Assembly (NCBI GenBank): GCA_914767715.1
Contig: OU612068.1
Coordinates: 14,072,001-14,136,000, forward strand
Length of the DNA: 64,000 nt
Direction of reading: 5' to 3'
Source: Membranipora membranacea
Lineage: Eukaryota; Bryozoa; Gymnolaemata; Cheilostomatida; Membraniporidae
In this document: piece by piece, positions 35,801 through 48,490 of the stretch
How positions within the stretch are numbered: position 1 is the stretch's first letter
Layout: each line of letters opens with the position of its first letter
Notes under the pieces: model-generated
Told to the model about the DNA's origin: nothing
Seen by the model: only the letters and a program-made list of their open reading frames with translations
The model's database searches: none
Translations under genes and position numbers: made by a program

Positions 35801-36077
35801 ATGGCTAAATATAGCTGACCTGAATTTAAAATAACTCGGACTTCTAGGCGGCCTGTCGCCAGCCTTTTATATCTTATGTCACAACAAACAATTACTGTTA
35901 TCATACGCTGGTGCAGGGATATGTCAATACTTTTTGTCAATCATATAATTCCTCTTTATACATGTGCCTAATACCAATCGGTATCTTAGTTAATATCTTC
36001 AGTGTGATTATCTAGCTCCAATATACGCATGCACGCACACGTAAAACCAATTCAATCTCAATCTCAATCGTCATGTA

Positions 36078-36604
36078 GTATGGTAGGCCGAAGTTGAATG
36101 GTGTTATTCTAGTTGAACTCGGTAATTAATAGTGATGATATTCATGCCCTCTTACACCAAGGAGGACCTCTTACACTACACCATGCCTTCTTACACCATG
36201 CACCTCTAACTCCTTGCTTACACCCTCCTTCCTCCAAGGGGCAGAGAAATATTTCATATAGCTGCGTATCAGGGCGCTGCACCAGAGTGAACCAAGAAGA
36301 CATTTTATTGACGATGCACTTTACATAATATGGTTATTTACTGTTTTGCCATAAATTTGCTCATAAATCAAAGGATTTTAAAGATTGGCTCGACTTTTAC
36401 AATATCACTCCACCACCGGTGCAGAAGATTGATATACACTATGTCTGTGTTGACAGAAATCCGTAATACAATGGTAAAGAAACATCTTAGACAATTCTTC
36501 TTACAAGAGATGATGTAATAACTTAAACTATAACTATCCACCCAGCATGTATCCGAGAATTCATCATTAGAATGTTGGAATGTTTGAAGTCTGAAACCAT
36601 AAAA
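36078..36604. repeat. Duplicate of the SVWC-2 5' flank, without the gene
   Basis: This matches 34478-34971. No signal-peptide exon is present at the corresponding position (below 36078). It has gained an extra CTTACACCA-type short tandem segment at about 36148-36230. Confidence 0.7.
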
Positions 36605-36619
36605 GCATTACCGATGGCT

Positions 36620-37460
36620 TGTTCCGGCACCAACTAACCTTCTATATATAAATACAACCCAGCATGTTAGCGAGAAGTCACCATTGGAATGTAGATGTGT
36701 GCATTAGTTGGCTTTGAAGACTAAAACCATGAATTTCAACTGAGACATGTCAATCAAGCTTCTCAGTGCTGTTTTTGTGAGATATTTCAGAAAATTAAGC
36801 GCATGAAGGGTGACAACATTAACATGGCGACTGGATCAGTTGGAAGTTCCAAGGAAGGTGTTTGAAATTTTTTTTCTTGTATTACTGCAATAACTAAACG
36901 ATAATTGATCAAATTATTTCAAAAAATGATAAAAAAAACGCAGCTGTGCGGTCTGTTAGTCCATGCATGAGAGCCAAGACTAGAGTGGTGACCACCCGAT
37001 TTAAGAAAACTGAGACCACCCCGGTTCGCCCAGTTATCCAGGGGAACCCAAACCACCGATGGCACATAACCACACCCTCCAACAAGGCCCCCACCAGGCG
37101 ATCCCGCAGACCAGAAGGTACGACACCCTCCTCACCCATAAGATAGCTGTTGAAAAACTGCACTCCTTTAGTTAACAGCGACCTTCCGCTCTGCAGTTGT
37201 TGGCCCTAACAGGTTGGAAGATTGTTGACGATCGGGGTTTTTTTTCAAATTAAAACCATCATACCTCGGAAGTCTGCTCAGGAGTGAATTTAAGCTAAAG
37301 GGATAATTATGGTAAACTTGGACGCTGAGTGCGATAAGAAATTGCCATAAGAGGTTGTGAAGTTTTTATACTTTTAATTCAGAATTATAAAGAGAAAATA
37401 AACTTCAGAGAAAACATAACTGTAAACAATACACAAATAATTTAATTGATATTACAAAAC
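36620..37460. repeat. Family-B SINE body copy interrupted by an unrelated insert
   Basis: 36620-36860 and 37255-37460 match consecutive parts of the family-B body (compare 62880-63310). The intervening 36861-37254 is GC-richer and not seen in the other copies, so it is an insertion. No gene was recognised. Confidence 0.55.
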
Positions 37461-37733
37461 TTGTAACCAACAGTAATCAACCAGTGCAGTCCAAGTTAGC
37501 ATTATGTCACACTATATATTTATAGAGTAATTCTAGAGTAGCTACAACTTTTACAATATTCTGACCCTCATTGTGCAAATTTAGGAGGTAGACACTTACC
37601 GTTTGTGCAATCTTAATTGCCATCCGCGAGAGATTGCACAGTAGTAGATATGCGGGCTTGCTATAGTCGATTTATGCCCTTCTATTGTACAGAATATTAT
37701 ATAATTGTTTGAATATTTCACAGCCCCAAGAAA

Positions 37734-37888
37734 ATCCGCTCCTGCTTCAAGAAGCCTTGCGCACGCTATCAAACGGAGAGGAGTTTGATAGCGTGCGCAA
37801 GTAACTCCCTGCGGCTTGGAGTCTGAGCACTTAGACTATAGATACTCTGGCGAGGCTTCTCGAAGCAGGAGTGGATTTTCTTGAGGCT
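37734..37888. repeat. Inverted repeat formed by a reversed copy of the actinoporin-like gene's 5' end
   Basis: CAAGAAAATCCGCTCCTGCT at 37734-37753 is the near-exact complement of the coding strand at about 37866-37885. Inside lies a perfect 44-base hairpin at 37757-37800 (arm TTGCGCACGCTATCAAAC). Confidence 0.8.
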
Positions 37889-38564
37889 GTTAAGGATTGT
37901 GCAGGCTTTATTGAGGTACAGGAAGCAAAATATCGTGCTATAGATTTCGTAGTGATTGAGAACCTTGCTGACATTAATCTCGTCGCCGGAAACTTCTCGA
38001 TCAACCTTGGTGTAACCGGTGACCTTATGCCTACTGTCGTACAGAGCGGTGTCCAACAAGCATTCGCTATCACACAGAATAAGCCTTTCACAGGTATTGA
38101 AATTGTTGGCAGTTGGAAACTTTCCGATGGTAAACGTGTGGCAACCCTAGTCAGTTCTTACCAGACCGCTACATGCAGATCACCAAATCAACTGGGAGTC
38201 TGTCTACAAGAAAATGCAGGTGCACCAACCACATACGACGCCTGGAAGAATTCTAAATGTTTGGCCAAACAGGATTTTAAGACCTATGTTCATACAATGC
38301 AGTGTTGCGGTGATCACTATTGTATTCAAGGCTGGACTCATGTCAACCCATAATCACAGCAATACTACCATAAGAATACTACCCAACGATGTTAAGAACC
38401 TCGCTGATGAAGAACACCGTGATCCTAAATACCAGAAAATGCTCAACGAACTGTTAAACATCCCAGACACCTGCTTCAAACTGAGAAGTGATGAGGATGA
38501 TACATACATGATTCAATATGAAGCACATTACAATGAAAATACACAATCAAACAATTATGATTAG
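37836..38564 (+). pseudogene. Actinoporin-like pore-forming protein gene, frameshifted
   Basis: The frame is open from 37836 to the stop at 38350-38352 and encodes about 170 residues. An N-terminal helix-like segment is followed by a region rich in beta-strand patterns, whose order (charged junction, 'ENL' segment, 'LMPTVVQSG', then a strand with SDGKRVATLVSS) resembles the actinoporin-like cytolysin core. Cysteines near the C-terminal end are unusual for the classical family. From about 38347 a second frame stays open to 38562 and looks like continuous coding sequence, so a single-base shift or an unrecognised splice breaks the gene. No signal peptide, ATG or upstream exon is visible; a reversed copy of its 5' end lies just upstream. 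Members bind and permeabilise membranes; in non-cnidarians they occur in molluscs and other invertebrates. The family call is by pattern, not search. Confidence 0.5.
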
Positions 38565-39803
38565 GCTGGTCAGATTTGATCTAAAAATACTCAAAAGAAA
38601 AGACTTTTGCCTAAAAGTGCTGAGCGATATGTTATGCTGCGTTTGTTACTAGATCTTCCTCTAAACATAGCAAAGCTAGTAGTTGGAGTGGTAGACTAAT
38701 TGGTTGTGCAGATGTTAGTGTGATCTGAACAGCTAGTTTGGGACAGTCTTGGTCCTTGGAGTATGTCCCAAACTCTCTGATTTGAAGTAAAACGAATCAC
38801 AATTGTCAGGTGAAGTTATCTCCTCTTTATGCCTGAGACATCAACTCCAACATAGTACTTGTATAAAAATGACACCAGGGAGTTTGAGACAATATATCCC
38901 AAACTACCTGGTGTTTCCTTGACTTATGTAATCATATTAATATCATATCATGGCTTTTTACAATTATAATCACACTCACGAGTTGTGACACAGTTACCAA
39001 GTTTGGTGGATGTTTGATAAATAAACAATAATGAAATGATGCATTGATTTCAACCTCTCAAATTCATTTACTCATAAACTGGTGTTTGCTGTTAATCCAC
39101 TAGAGGTGTTGTCAACAGTAAAAATATGACATGACATGTCAAAGTAACAACAGCTGATACTAAGGATAATAACTCCTCGCTGATACCAATATCTAAAAAG
39201 TCTTATGTTTAGCATTGTATGGCATCATGAAGAATCGTATGGTTTAGTATTGCAACACTGCATGCATATGTTTTATTGATGTAGAACAAGTTTGTTCTCT
39301 GTGTTATTGTGGGGGAAAACTTGAGAAGCTGTGTATCGAGGCGCAGTGTCTCTATACACAGCATTGGTTGTCCATCAATGCGCCACCACAGACAAAACTG
39401 ACTTGTGTTACTTTAAGTAGAGGTTATGCTTGTTGAATACTCTCACAATATTGGTTTAGTAAGACGTATTACTATTAGATATTTTTTGTTGAGATAATCA
39501 TGAGACATAACACGCAAAAAGCTTGACAAGTATCTTCCAATGTTTCCCCCGGCCGGAGGGGGGGGTCATTTGGGAGGGGCAAAAGGCTGAGTTGCTTAGA
39601 CTACTTCTAATACAAAACTGCAAGTTGATTGATTGCCATGCTACACCAGTCCCTCTTCCCTCTTGATCAGTTGTTAAAATGAAGAAACTTCAACTGATAA
39701 CATATTATAACCTTCTATACCAAAGAGTGATTACACATTCAACTATCGGTTAAATGCCCACAATTAAATGAGAAAAGAATCATAAACGATTTTCTACCTA
39801 ATC
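38565..39803. other. Intergenic, no gene recognised
   Basis: It holds a 43-bp imperfect palindrome at 38872-38914 (ACACCAGGGAGTTTG and its near complement); the same CTCAAACTCCCTGGTG word recurs at about 63537. A GC-rich patch is at 39548-39582. No coding exon was seen. Confidence 0.45.
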
Positions 39804-40061
39804 CCAGCAAACATGCAAGATTCCCAATATTGTTACAATATTGGGAGTCTGTTTGCTAGAGTCAAAATATTTATTGAATATTGTAAGAAAATTTTTTTAA
39901 ACTTTGGAATCAAGTTGACGACCAATATTTGGTTAAATATTTAACAAATATTCAGGAAATACTTATCAATAGTAAGGAATGATTATTGCATTATAATATA
40001 ATCATGAATATTTGTGCGATATTGAGGAAATATCGGCACGTTGCCTTTGCGAAAACTTGTC
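39804..40061 (+). mobile_element. 5' part of satellite-bearing element, copy A
   Basis: Begins with CCCAGCAAACATGCAAGATT; its first 60 bases fold on themselves around CCCAATATTGTTACAATATT. It matches 53369-53620 closely, then leads straight into the 83-bp tandem array. Confidence 0.75.
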
Positions 40062-43000
40062 CCACAATATTTGGACAATATTGTAAAACAATATTGTATG
40101 TATATTGCATCATGATCTAACCATATTATTTGCGAAAACTTGGCTCACAATATTGGGACAATATTGTTTTACAATATTGTATGTATATTGCATCATGATC
40201 TAAGCATATTATTTGCAAAACCTTGGCTCACAATATTGGGACAATATTGTAAAACAATATTGTATGTATATTGCATCATGATCTAGCCATACTATTTGCG
40301 AAAACTTGGCTCACAATATTAGGACAATATTGTTTTACAATATTGTATGTATGTTGCATCATGATCTAACCATATTATTTGCGTAAACTTGGCTCACAAT
40401 ATTGGGACAATATTGTTTTACAATATTGTATGTATGTTGCATCATGATCTAACCATATTATTTGCGTAAACTTGGCTCACAATATTGGGACAATATTGTT
40501 TTACAATATTGTATGTATATTGCATCATGATCTAACCATATTATTTGCGAAACCTTGGCTCACAATATTGGGACAATATTGTAAAACAGTATTGTATGTA
40601 TGTTGCATCATGATCTAACCATATTATTTGCGAAAACTTGGCTCACAATATTGGGACAATATTGTTTTACAATATTGTATGTATATTGCATCATGATCTA
40701 ACCAAATTATTTGCGAAAACTTGTCTCACAATATTGGGAAAATATTGTTTTACAATAATTATTGTATGTATATTGCATCATGATCTAACCATATTATTTG
40801 CGAAAACTTGGCTCACAATATTGGGACAATATTGTTTTACAATATTGTATGTATATTGCATCATGATCTAACCAAATTATTTGCGAAAACTTGTCTCACA
40901 ATATTGGGAAAATATTGTTTTACAATATTGTATGTATATTGCATCATGATCTAACCATATTATTTGCGAAAACTTGGCTCACAATATTGGGACAATATTG
41001 TTTTACAATATTGTATGTATATTGCATCATGATCTAACCATATTATTTGCGAAAACTTGGCTCACAATATTGGGACAATATTGTTTTACAATATTGTATG
41101 TATATTGCATCATGATCTAGCCATATTATTTGCGAAAACTTGGCTTACAATATTGGGACAATATTGTTTTACAATATTGTATGTATGTTGCATCATGATC
41201 TAACCATATTATTTGCGTAAACTTGGCTCACAATATTGAGACAATATTGTTTTACAATATTGTATGTATATTGCATCATGATCTAACCATATTATTTGCG
41301 AAACCTTGGCTCACAATATTGGGACAATATTGTTTTACAATATTGTATGTATATTGCATCATGATCTAACCATATTATTTGCGAAACCTTGGCTCACAAT
41401 ATTGGGACAATATTGTTTTACAATATTGTATGTATATTGCATCATGATCTAGCCATATTATTTGCGAAAACTTGGCTTACAATATTGGGACAATATTGTT
41501 TTACAATATTGTATGTATGTTGCATCATGATCTAACCATATTATTTGCGAAAACTTGTCTCACAATATTGGGACAATATTGTTTTACAATATTGTATGTA
41601 TGTTGCATCATGATCTAACCATATTATTTGCGAAAACTTGGCTTACAATATTGGGACAATATTGTTTTACAATATTGTATGTATGTTGCATCATGATCTA
41701 ACCATATTATTTGCGAAAACTTGTCTCACAATATTGGGACAATATTGTTTTACAATATTGTATGTATGTTGCATCATGATCTAACCATATTATTTGCAAA
41801 AACTTGTCTCACAATATTGGGACAATATTGTTTTACAATATTGTATGTATGTTGCATCATGATCTAACCATATTATTTGCGTAAACTTGGCTCACAATAT
41901 TGAGACAATATTGTTTTACAATATTGTATGTATATTGCATCATGATCTAACCATATTATTTGCGAAAACTTGGCTTACAATATTGGGACAATATTGTTTT
42001 ACAATATTGTATGTATGTTGCATCATGATCTAACCATATTATTTGCGTAAACTTGGCACACAATATTGAGACAATATTGTTTTACAATATTGTATGTATA
42101 TTGCATCATGATCTAACCATATTATTTGCGAAACCTTGGCTCACAATATTGGGACAATATTGTTTTACAATATTGTATGTATATTGCATCATGATCTAAC
42201 CATATTATTTGCGAAACCTTGGCTCACAATATTGGGACAATATTGTTTTACAATATTGTATGTATATTGCATCATGATCTAGCCATATTATTTGCGAAAA
42301 CTTGGCTTACAATATTGGGACAATATTGTTTTACAATATTGTATGTATGTTGCATCATGATCTAACCATATTATTTGCGAAAACTTGTCTCACAATATTG
42401 GGACAATATTGTTTTACAATATTGTATGTATGTTGCATCATGATCTAACCATATTATTTGCGAAACCTTGGCTCACAATATTGGGACAATATTGTTTTAC
42501 AATATTGTATGTATATTGCATCATGATCTAGCCATATTATTTGCGAAAACTTGTCTCACAATATTGGGACAATATTGTTTTACAATATTGTATGTATGTT
42601 GCATCATGATCTAGCCATATTATTTGCGAAAACTTGGCTTACAATATTGGGACAATATTGTTTTACAATATTGTATGTATGTTGCATCATGATCTAACCA
42701 TATTATTTGCGAAAACTTGTCTCACAATATTGGGACAATATTGTTTTACAATATTGTATGTATGTTGCATCATGATCTAACCATATTATTTGCGAAAACT
42801 TGGCTTACAATATTGGGACAATATTGTTTTACAATATTGTATGTATGTTGCATCATGATCTAACCATGTTATTTGCGAAAACTTGTCTCACAATATTGGG
42901 AAAATATTGTTTTACAATAATTATTGTATGTATATTGCATCATGATCTAACCATATTATTTGCGAAACCTTGGCTCACAATATTGGGACAATATTGTTTT

Positions 43001-43655
43001 ACAATATTGTATGTATATTGCATCATGATCTAACCATATTATTTGCGAAACCTTGGCTCACAATATTGGGACAATATTGTTTTACAATATTGTATGTATA
43101 TTGCATCATGATCTAGCCATATTATTTGCGAAAACTTGGCTTACAATATTGGGACAATATTGTTTTACAATATTGTATGTATGTTGCATCATGATCTAAC
43201 CATATTATTTGCGTAAACTTGGCTCACAATATTGGGACAATATTGTTTTACAATATTGTATGTATATTGCATCATGATCTAGCCATATTATTTGCGAAAA
43301 CTTGGCTTACAATATTGGGACAATATTGTTTTACAATATTGTATGTATGTTGCATCATGATCTAGCCATATTATTTGCGAAAACTTGGCTTACAATATTG
43401 GGACAATATTGTTTTACAATATTGTATGTATGTTGCATCATGATCTAACCATATTATTTGCGTAAACTTGGCTCACAATATTGAGACAATATTGTTTTAC
43501 AATATTGTATGTATATTGCATCATGATCTAACCATATTATTTGCAAAACCTTGGCTCACAATATTGGGACAATATTGTTTTACAATATTGTATGTATATT
43601 GCATCATGATCTAGCCATATTATTTGCGAAACCTTGGCTCACAATATTGGGACAA
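40062..43655 (+). repeat. 83-bp tandem satellite array, about 43 units
   Basis: Unit landmarks are TGCATCATGATCTAACCATA, TTATTTGCGAAAACTTGGCT and CACAATATTGGGACAATATT, then GTTTTACAATATTGTATGTA. Each unit contains a self-complementary CAATATTG(N)CAATATTG core able to form a hairpin. Variants (ACTTGG/ACTTGT, GTATAT/GTATGT, CTAACC/CTAGCC, GCGAAA/GCGTAA) recur in ordered blocks of several units, showing higher-order duplication. A few units carry a 3-base insertion (ACAATAATTATTG). Open frames read across units are chance. Confidence 0.95.
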
Positions 43656-43943
43656 TGCGTTTCAGTGTCAAATTTGATCATTATTATAAACACACCCTAT
43701 AGCTTAGGTGTGTCTCCCTCAATCTGCTCAGAGGGCAAGGTCCGGTTACGTCCCGCTTCGCAAAGTATTCTATCAGATGTAAATGCACCCGCTACAAGAT
43801 TCAGCTTGTATGCTACTCTCTAGACACCAGCTCTGCTAGGTTGGCTTAGCCACCAGTACGACACTCAGTATGACAGCTCTGCTAGGTTGGCTTGGCCGCC
43901 AGTACGATACTCAGTATAACAGCTCTGCTCAGTTGGTTGGTAT
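43656..43943. other. Non-satellite island with a 46-bp tandem duplication
   Basis: The satellite breaks off inside a unit at ACAAT|GCG. The island contains about 2.5 copies of a 46-bp unit starting CAGCTCTGCTAGGTTGGCTT (43829-43940) and resumes satellite at GGTATGTATATTGCATC. Its origin is unknown; GC content is higher than that of the satellite. Confidence 0.6.
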
Positions 43944-44075
43944 GTATATTGCATCATGATCTAACCATATTATTTGCGAACACTTATATTGGGACAATAT
44001 TGTGAAACATTGGGAAATATTGAGCCAAGTTTTCGCAAATAATATTGTTTCACAACATTGTATTATATTGCATCA

Positions 44076-45119
44076 ACTGAAGGGTGAGCTGTCATGTCAA
44101 TTTCAAGTCAACAACGGCGTCAAACAAGGATGTGTGCTGGCTCCCACTCTCTTCTCCATATTCCTGTCAGTTGTTTTGCACCATCCCTCTAACGACTGCA
44201 ACAAGGGTGTATGGATTCAGAGCAGGCCTGGAGCAGATTTGTTCCATGTGAACCAGTACAAGTCTACAACAAGAACTAGAAGAGTCCTGGTTTGAGAATT
44301 TATGTTTGCTGATGACACTGTCTTTGTTGCTCACAACCATGATGATGCACAGGAGATTGTCAGCAGATTCGCCAGGTCTGCACAGGCCTTCGGTCTCAAG
44401 ATAAATATAAAGAACATGGAGATGCTGTACCAACCAGCCCCCGGGAGTGATGATGAAGGTCAGTCTATATACATCAATAACGAACAGCTAGCCAGTGTTC
44501 ATATGTTCAAGTACCTCGGATCTATTGTCATGAACAACAATAAGATGGATGAGGAGCTCAACACAAGGATGTCAAACGCCTCAACCTCGTATGGCAGGCT
44601 GAAGGAAAAGGTCTGGTACAACAAGGACCTTACGTTCAAAACAAAGTGCTCGGTATACAGAGCAGTTGTCCTCTCTTCCCTTCTGTATGGCGAGGAGGCT
44701 TGGCCAGTGTACAAGCTGGCGGCACATAAACTCAACACCTATATGATGAGACACCTGCGACAAATTCTTTATGTCAAATGGTGGGACTTCATTTCAAATG
44801 CCTACATCCTTACTCAAGCAAATCAACCCAGCATGTATGAACTCCTAATTCAGAGAAACTTAAGATGGGCTGGTCATATACACAGGATGGATGACTCAAG
44901 ACTACCCAAACAAATCCTGTACTCTCAGCTTAAATAAGGTGCACGTGGTATTGGCAGACCCAGGCTGAGGTTCAAGGACACGGTGAAGAGAAACTTCAAA
45001 AATAAAAATATTCCTGTTTGTAGCTGGCAATCCCTCAGCAGAAACAGATGCAAATGGAGAGACATGGTTCACAAGAGGTCATTTTCGAATACGAAGGACA
45101 ACCAATGAAAGAATCATGA
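44076..45119 (+). mobile_element. 5'-truncated non-LTR retrotransposon, RT fragment
   Basis: The frame starts in RT (NNGVKQGCVLAPTLFS), passes an in-frame TGA at 44293-44295, continues through FADD (MFADDTVFVAH) and a C-terminal region (LRWAGHIHRMDDSRLPKQIL), and has a TAA at 44935-44937 before the last conserved part. The insertion is flanked by ATTGCATCA on both sides (44067-44075 and 45120-45128), a target duplication within the satellite unit. It is dead. Confidence 0.85.
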
Positions 45120-45217
45120 ATTGCATCATGATCTAACCATATTATTTGCGGAAACTTGTCTCACAATATTGGGAATATATTGTTTTACAGTATTGTATGT
45201 ATTTTGCATCACGATCT

Positions 45218-48025
45218 TGTCGTGTATTCAACTTACATATATTGATGTAGGAGTGTTCCTAGCTCCCTAATGATGCATGTAAGGTAGTCAGTATCTCTCT
45301 CAAGCTTCTTCTCCTTCAGTCCACGTTTATTGTAATCCCCGTTCTCTCGCGCATCCGGATATAGTCCGTGTCTGCGTCCTTTGCTAATATATTTCACCCG
45401 CTGTCTGTCTGTCTGAATGAATAACCGATTATTCATCATCACCATGCCGTTTTTCTCACTTAATAGGTCTGCGCTACCCTTAACTTGCCTCATTTCCCCT
45501 TTCAATTCTCCTAGCCATCCTTCTCTCATAAATTTGATTATATCCTGATACTCTTTATCGAATACACTTTCGACCATTATCTCCTCAATGAGATTATCTT
45601 CCTCGGCTGATAGTAGGCTCTGTATATGCATCTCCACTCGAGATATCTTATCCGCTTCATCTTTGGTTGGTGGCCTTGAAAAGAGATCTGCTATAAACAT
45701 CTTGTTCCCGGGCGTATGGAAAATGTCGTAGCAGTATCTCATCAACCTCATTTTAAACCTCTGGATTCTGAAGGGAAGCTCTGAGAGGCCCTTGGATCCT
45801 AGTAGCGGTATCAAAGGTTTATGGTCCGCTTCTATCTCGAACCACCTTCCTACCAAATAGAAATCAAACTTTCCACATGCCCATGTGATTGCTAGGGCTT
45901 CTTTCTCGATTTGACCGTATCTCCTCTCTGCATCTGTCAGTTTTCGTGACGCATATACCACTGGTCTCCATTCTCCATTACCTTGGTTTTGTAATAATGC
46001 TGCACCTAGTGTGTGGCAGCTAGCGTCCGCTGTCACTCTATGCTCCTTATTATAGTCAAACAGGGCCAATAGCGGAGAAGATGTTATCAAATCGTTAACT
46101 AATTCAACACTTCTCTGATGAGTTTCCAGCCGAATCCATTCATTGCAGACTATCCAGCTCTCGAGGGCCACTTCTGCTTCAGACAACTGGGGACTGTACC
46201 TACTCAAATAATTGACAATTGCCAAACATCTTTGGAGACTTTTTCTGTCTGTTGGGGGTGGCATCTCTCTAATGGCTCTCACTTTCTCGGGGTCCACACT
46301 TACCCCCTTTGTACTTAGGTATGTGCCCCAAGAACTTCATTTCCTTAACGGCAAATTCACACTTGGACTTATTTAAGGTCATACCTGCTCTTTCTATCTT
46401 TAAAAGTACCTCCCAAAGCCTTTTATCATGCTCTTCTCTGTTCTTCCCTACTACTAATATATCATCCATCAATCCATCCACAAACTACTCCTTCCATACC
46501 CCCCAGAATCTTATTCATCTGTCGTTGAAAGAATTCTGGGGCTGCTGATATACCAAAAGGCATGTTCCTATATTGGTACTCCCTTGATTTCTCCTCCAAT
46601 CTAACCTGCCAAAACCCAGAGATGGCGTCCATTTTGCTAAAGTACTGGTTCCCTGCCAATGACGATAAAGTATCCTCTACATGGGGCAAAGGAAATGTCT
46701 CTCGCTTAACACTCTTATTGAGTTCTGAGAGATCTACACAAATCCTAACTTTTCCACTCGACTTCGGTGCTACCACCATCCCTGAACCCCAAGTTGTTGG
46801 TTTTTCTACATTCTTAATTACTCCTAAGCTTTCCAGCCTCTCTATAATTTGTCTTGTGTGGCCTGCCTCAGGCCAATCGGTAGTCTCCTAGGGACATTAA
46901 GACATAGCGGCTCTGCCCCCTCTTTAACGTTGATTTTGAAAACATCCGGCAAGACTCCCAGTTTACCGAAGAGTTACGGATGTCTTGTTTCAATGTCCCC
47001 GCTGCAAATGCTCCGTACAGTCTTTACTAACTCTGGTTGACTTATCTCTGGTTTGCCCAAAAGGTTGTTTTGGGCTCCCTCCAGCATGTAAGCTCTTCCC
47101 CTAACCACTTGTCCCCATTCTGACAATAGGGGAATATGTGCCCTGGATTTTATGTCGAGCTTATTACCATCCGCTCCTCTGAACTCTCTCTTTATTGGTT
47201 TCCTCTCCAACCCCAGTCAATTTGCTGTCTCTGATGAAATCACAGTGACGTCAGCTCCTGTGTCGACTATAAACTTAACCATTTTCTTTTCGACTTTCAA
47301 TCTTATTTTGAAATCCTCGCTTTTCTTTCTCCCTTGCAGTCATAATGATTCCTCTGATTCACTCTAATACCCTGCCATTCCACGTCAATACGCCACGTCT
47401 CAAAAATGTTCATGCCATATTCCCTCATGCTGTCTGCTAACAGAGCCGCTTTTCTCTGTTCAATCTCAAAATTTGGTGTTCGTCGCTGGTGGCTCTCTTT
47501 GTCTGAACTCCATCATACTCTTTGCGCCTGATTCCCACTCCAATTACCGCTATCTCACACCTCATTATAAAATTTCTCCAGCACTCTAACTCTGCTCCTT
47601 GCTCAATGTTAAACACTGGTGTCTTCACACCCTTTCCAAATTTCCCTTCCATTGCTTTAATACCAAGGAGTTACCTGGAATCTTGCCAAATTTTATCAAT
47701 GACGTCACACTCCGACAAATTCAAATTCTTTCACTCTCTTTTCCTTCTCTAATTTCAACTCTCATGCCAATTCTCTCTAATTCTAGTTACTTCTGATACC
47801 ATGTCGTGTATTCAACTTACATGTATTGATGTAGGAGTGGTCCTAGCTCCCTAGTTATGCATGTAAGTTAGTCAGTATCACTCTCTAGCTTCTTCTCATT
47901 CAGTCCCCGCTTATTGTAATCCCCTCTCTCTCTCTCGCATCCGGATATAGTCCAAGTCTGCGTCCTTTGCTAATATCTCTCACCTGCTGTCTAGACCCCT
48001 TATGCTAGTATCCGGTTCCAACACA
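45218..48025 (-). mobile_element. Ty3/gypsy-type LTR retrotransposon, deleted and broken
   Basis: LTRs are 47802-48025 (5' in element orientation, 224 bp, complete) and about 45218-45410 (3', incomplete). A primer-binding site TGGTATCAGAAG (complement of 47790-47801) adjoins the 5' LTR and fits initiator-tRNA-Met. Going inward there is a short gag start, a protease with DTGADVTVIS followed by a stop, RT (FPLPHVEDTLSSL, the FGISAAPEFFQ block, then MDDILVVG in another frame) and RNase H (TADASCHTLGAALL), all minus strand. The integrase is missing: pol runs directly into the 3' LTR at a CTGTCTGTCTG microhomology. Flanks GATCT (45213-45217) and GATCC (48026-48030) are a five-base target duplication inside the satellite unit. 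Confidence 0.88.
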
Positions 48026-48490
48026 GATCCAACCATATTATTTGAAAAAACTTGTCTCACAGTATTGGGAAAATATTGTTTTACAATATTGTATGTATAT
48101 TGCATCATGATCTAACCATATTATTTGCGAAAACTTGTCTCACAATATTGGGACAATATTGTTTTACAATATTGTATGTATATTGCATCATGATCTAACC
48201 ATATTATTTGCGAAAACTTGTCTCACAATATTGGGACAATATTGTTTTACGATATTGTATGTATATTGCATCATGATCTAACCACTTATTATTTGCGAAA
48301 ACTTGTCTCACAATATTTGGACAATATTGATTTACAATATTGTATGTATAGTGCATCATGATCTAGCCATATTATTTGCAAAAACTTGTCTCACAATATT
48401 GGGAAAAAATTGTTTTACAATATTGTATGTATATTGCATGCATCATGATCTAACCATATTATTTGCGAAAACTTTTCTCACAACAATATA
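48026..48490 (+). repeat. 83-bp satellite, resumed after the LTR element
   Basis: About five and a half units, more diverged than the main array and mainly of the ACTTGTCTCAC variant. The first unit continues the one interrupted by the LTR element at its GATC. Confidence 0.85.

Noticed and set aside
37580-37640. Minus-strand fragment reading DCTNGKCLPPKFAQ, reminiscent of an SVWC exon start
   Set aside because: Too short; only two cysteines and no flanking exons. It also overlaps a donor-like site, so chance is likely.
37757-37800. 44-bp perfect hairpin as another palindromic insertion
   Set aside because: No direct repeat at its borders; better explained as part of the inverted duplication at the actinoporin-like gene.
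40638-43823. Open frames of about 77-90 codons in the satellite (repeated reading with 'HDLT.LFAKT')
   Set aside because: They arise only because the 83-bp unit, read across units, lacks stops for a while; they change frame with unit length and have no start or splice context.
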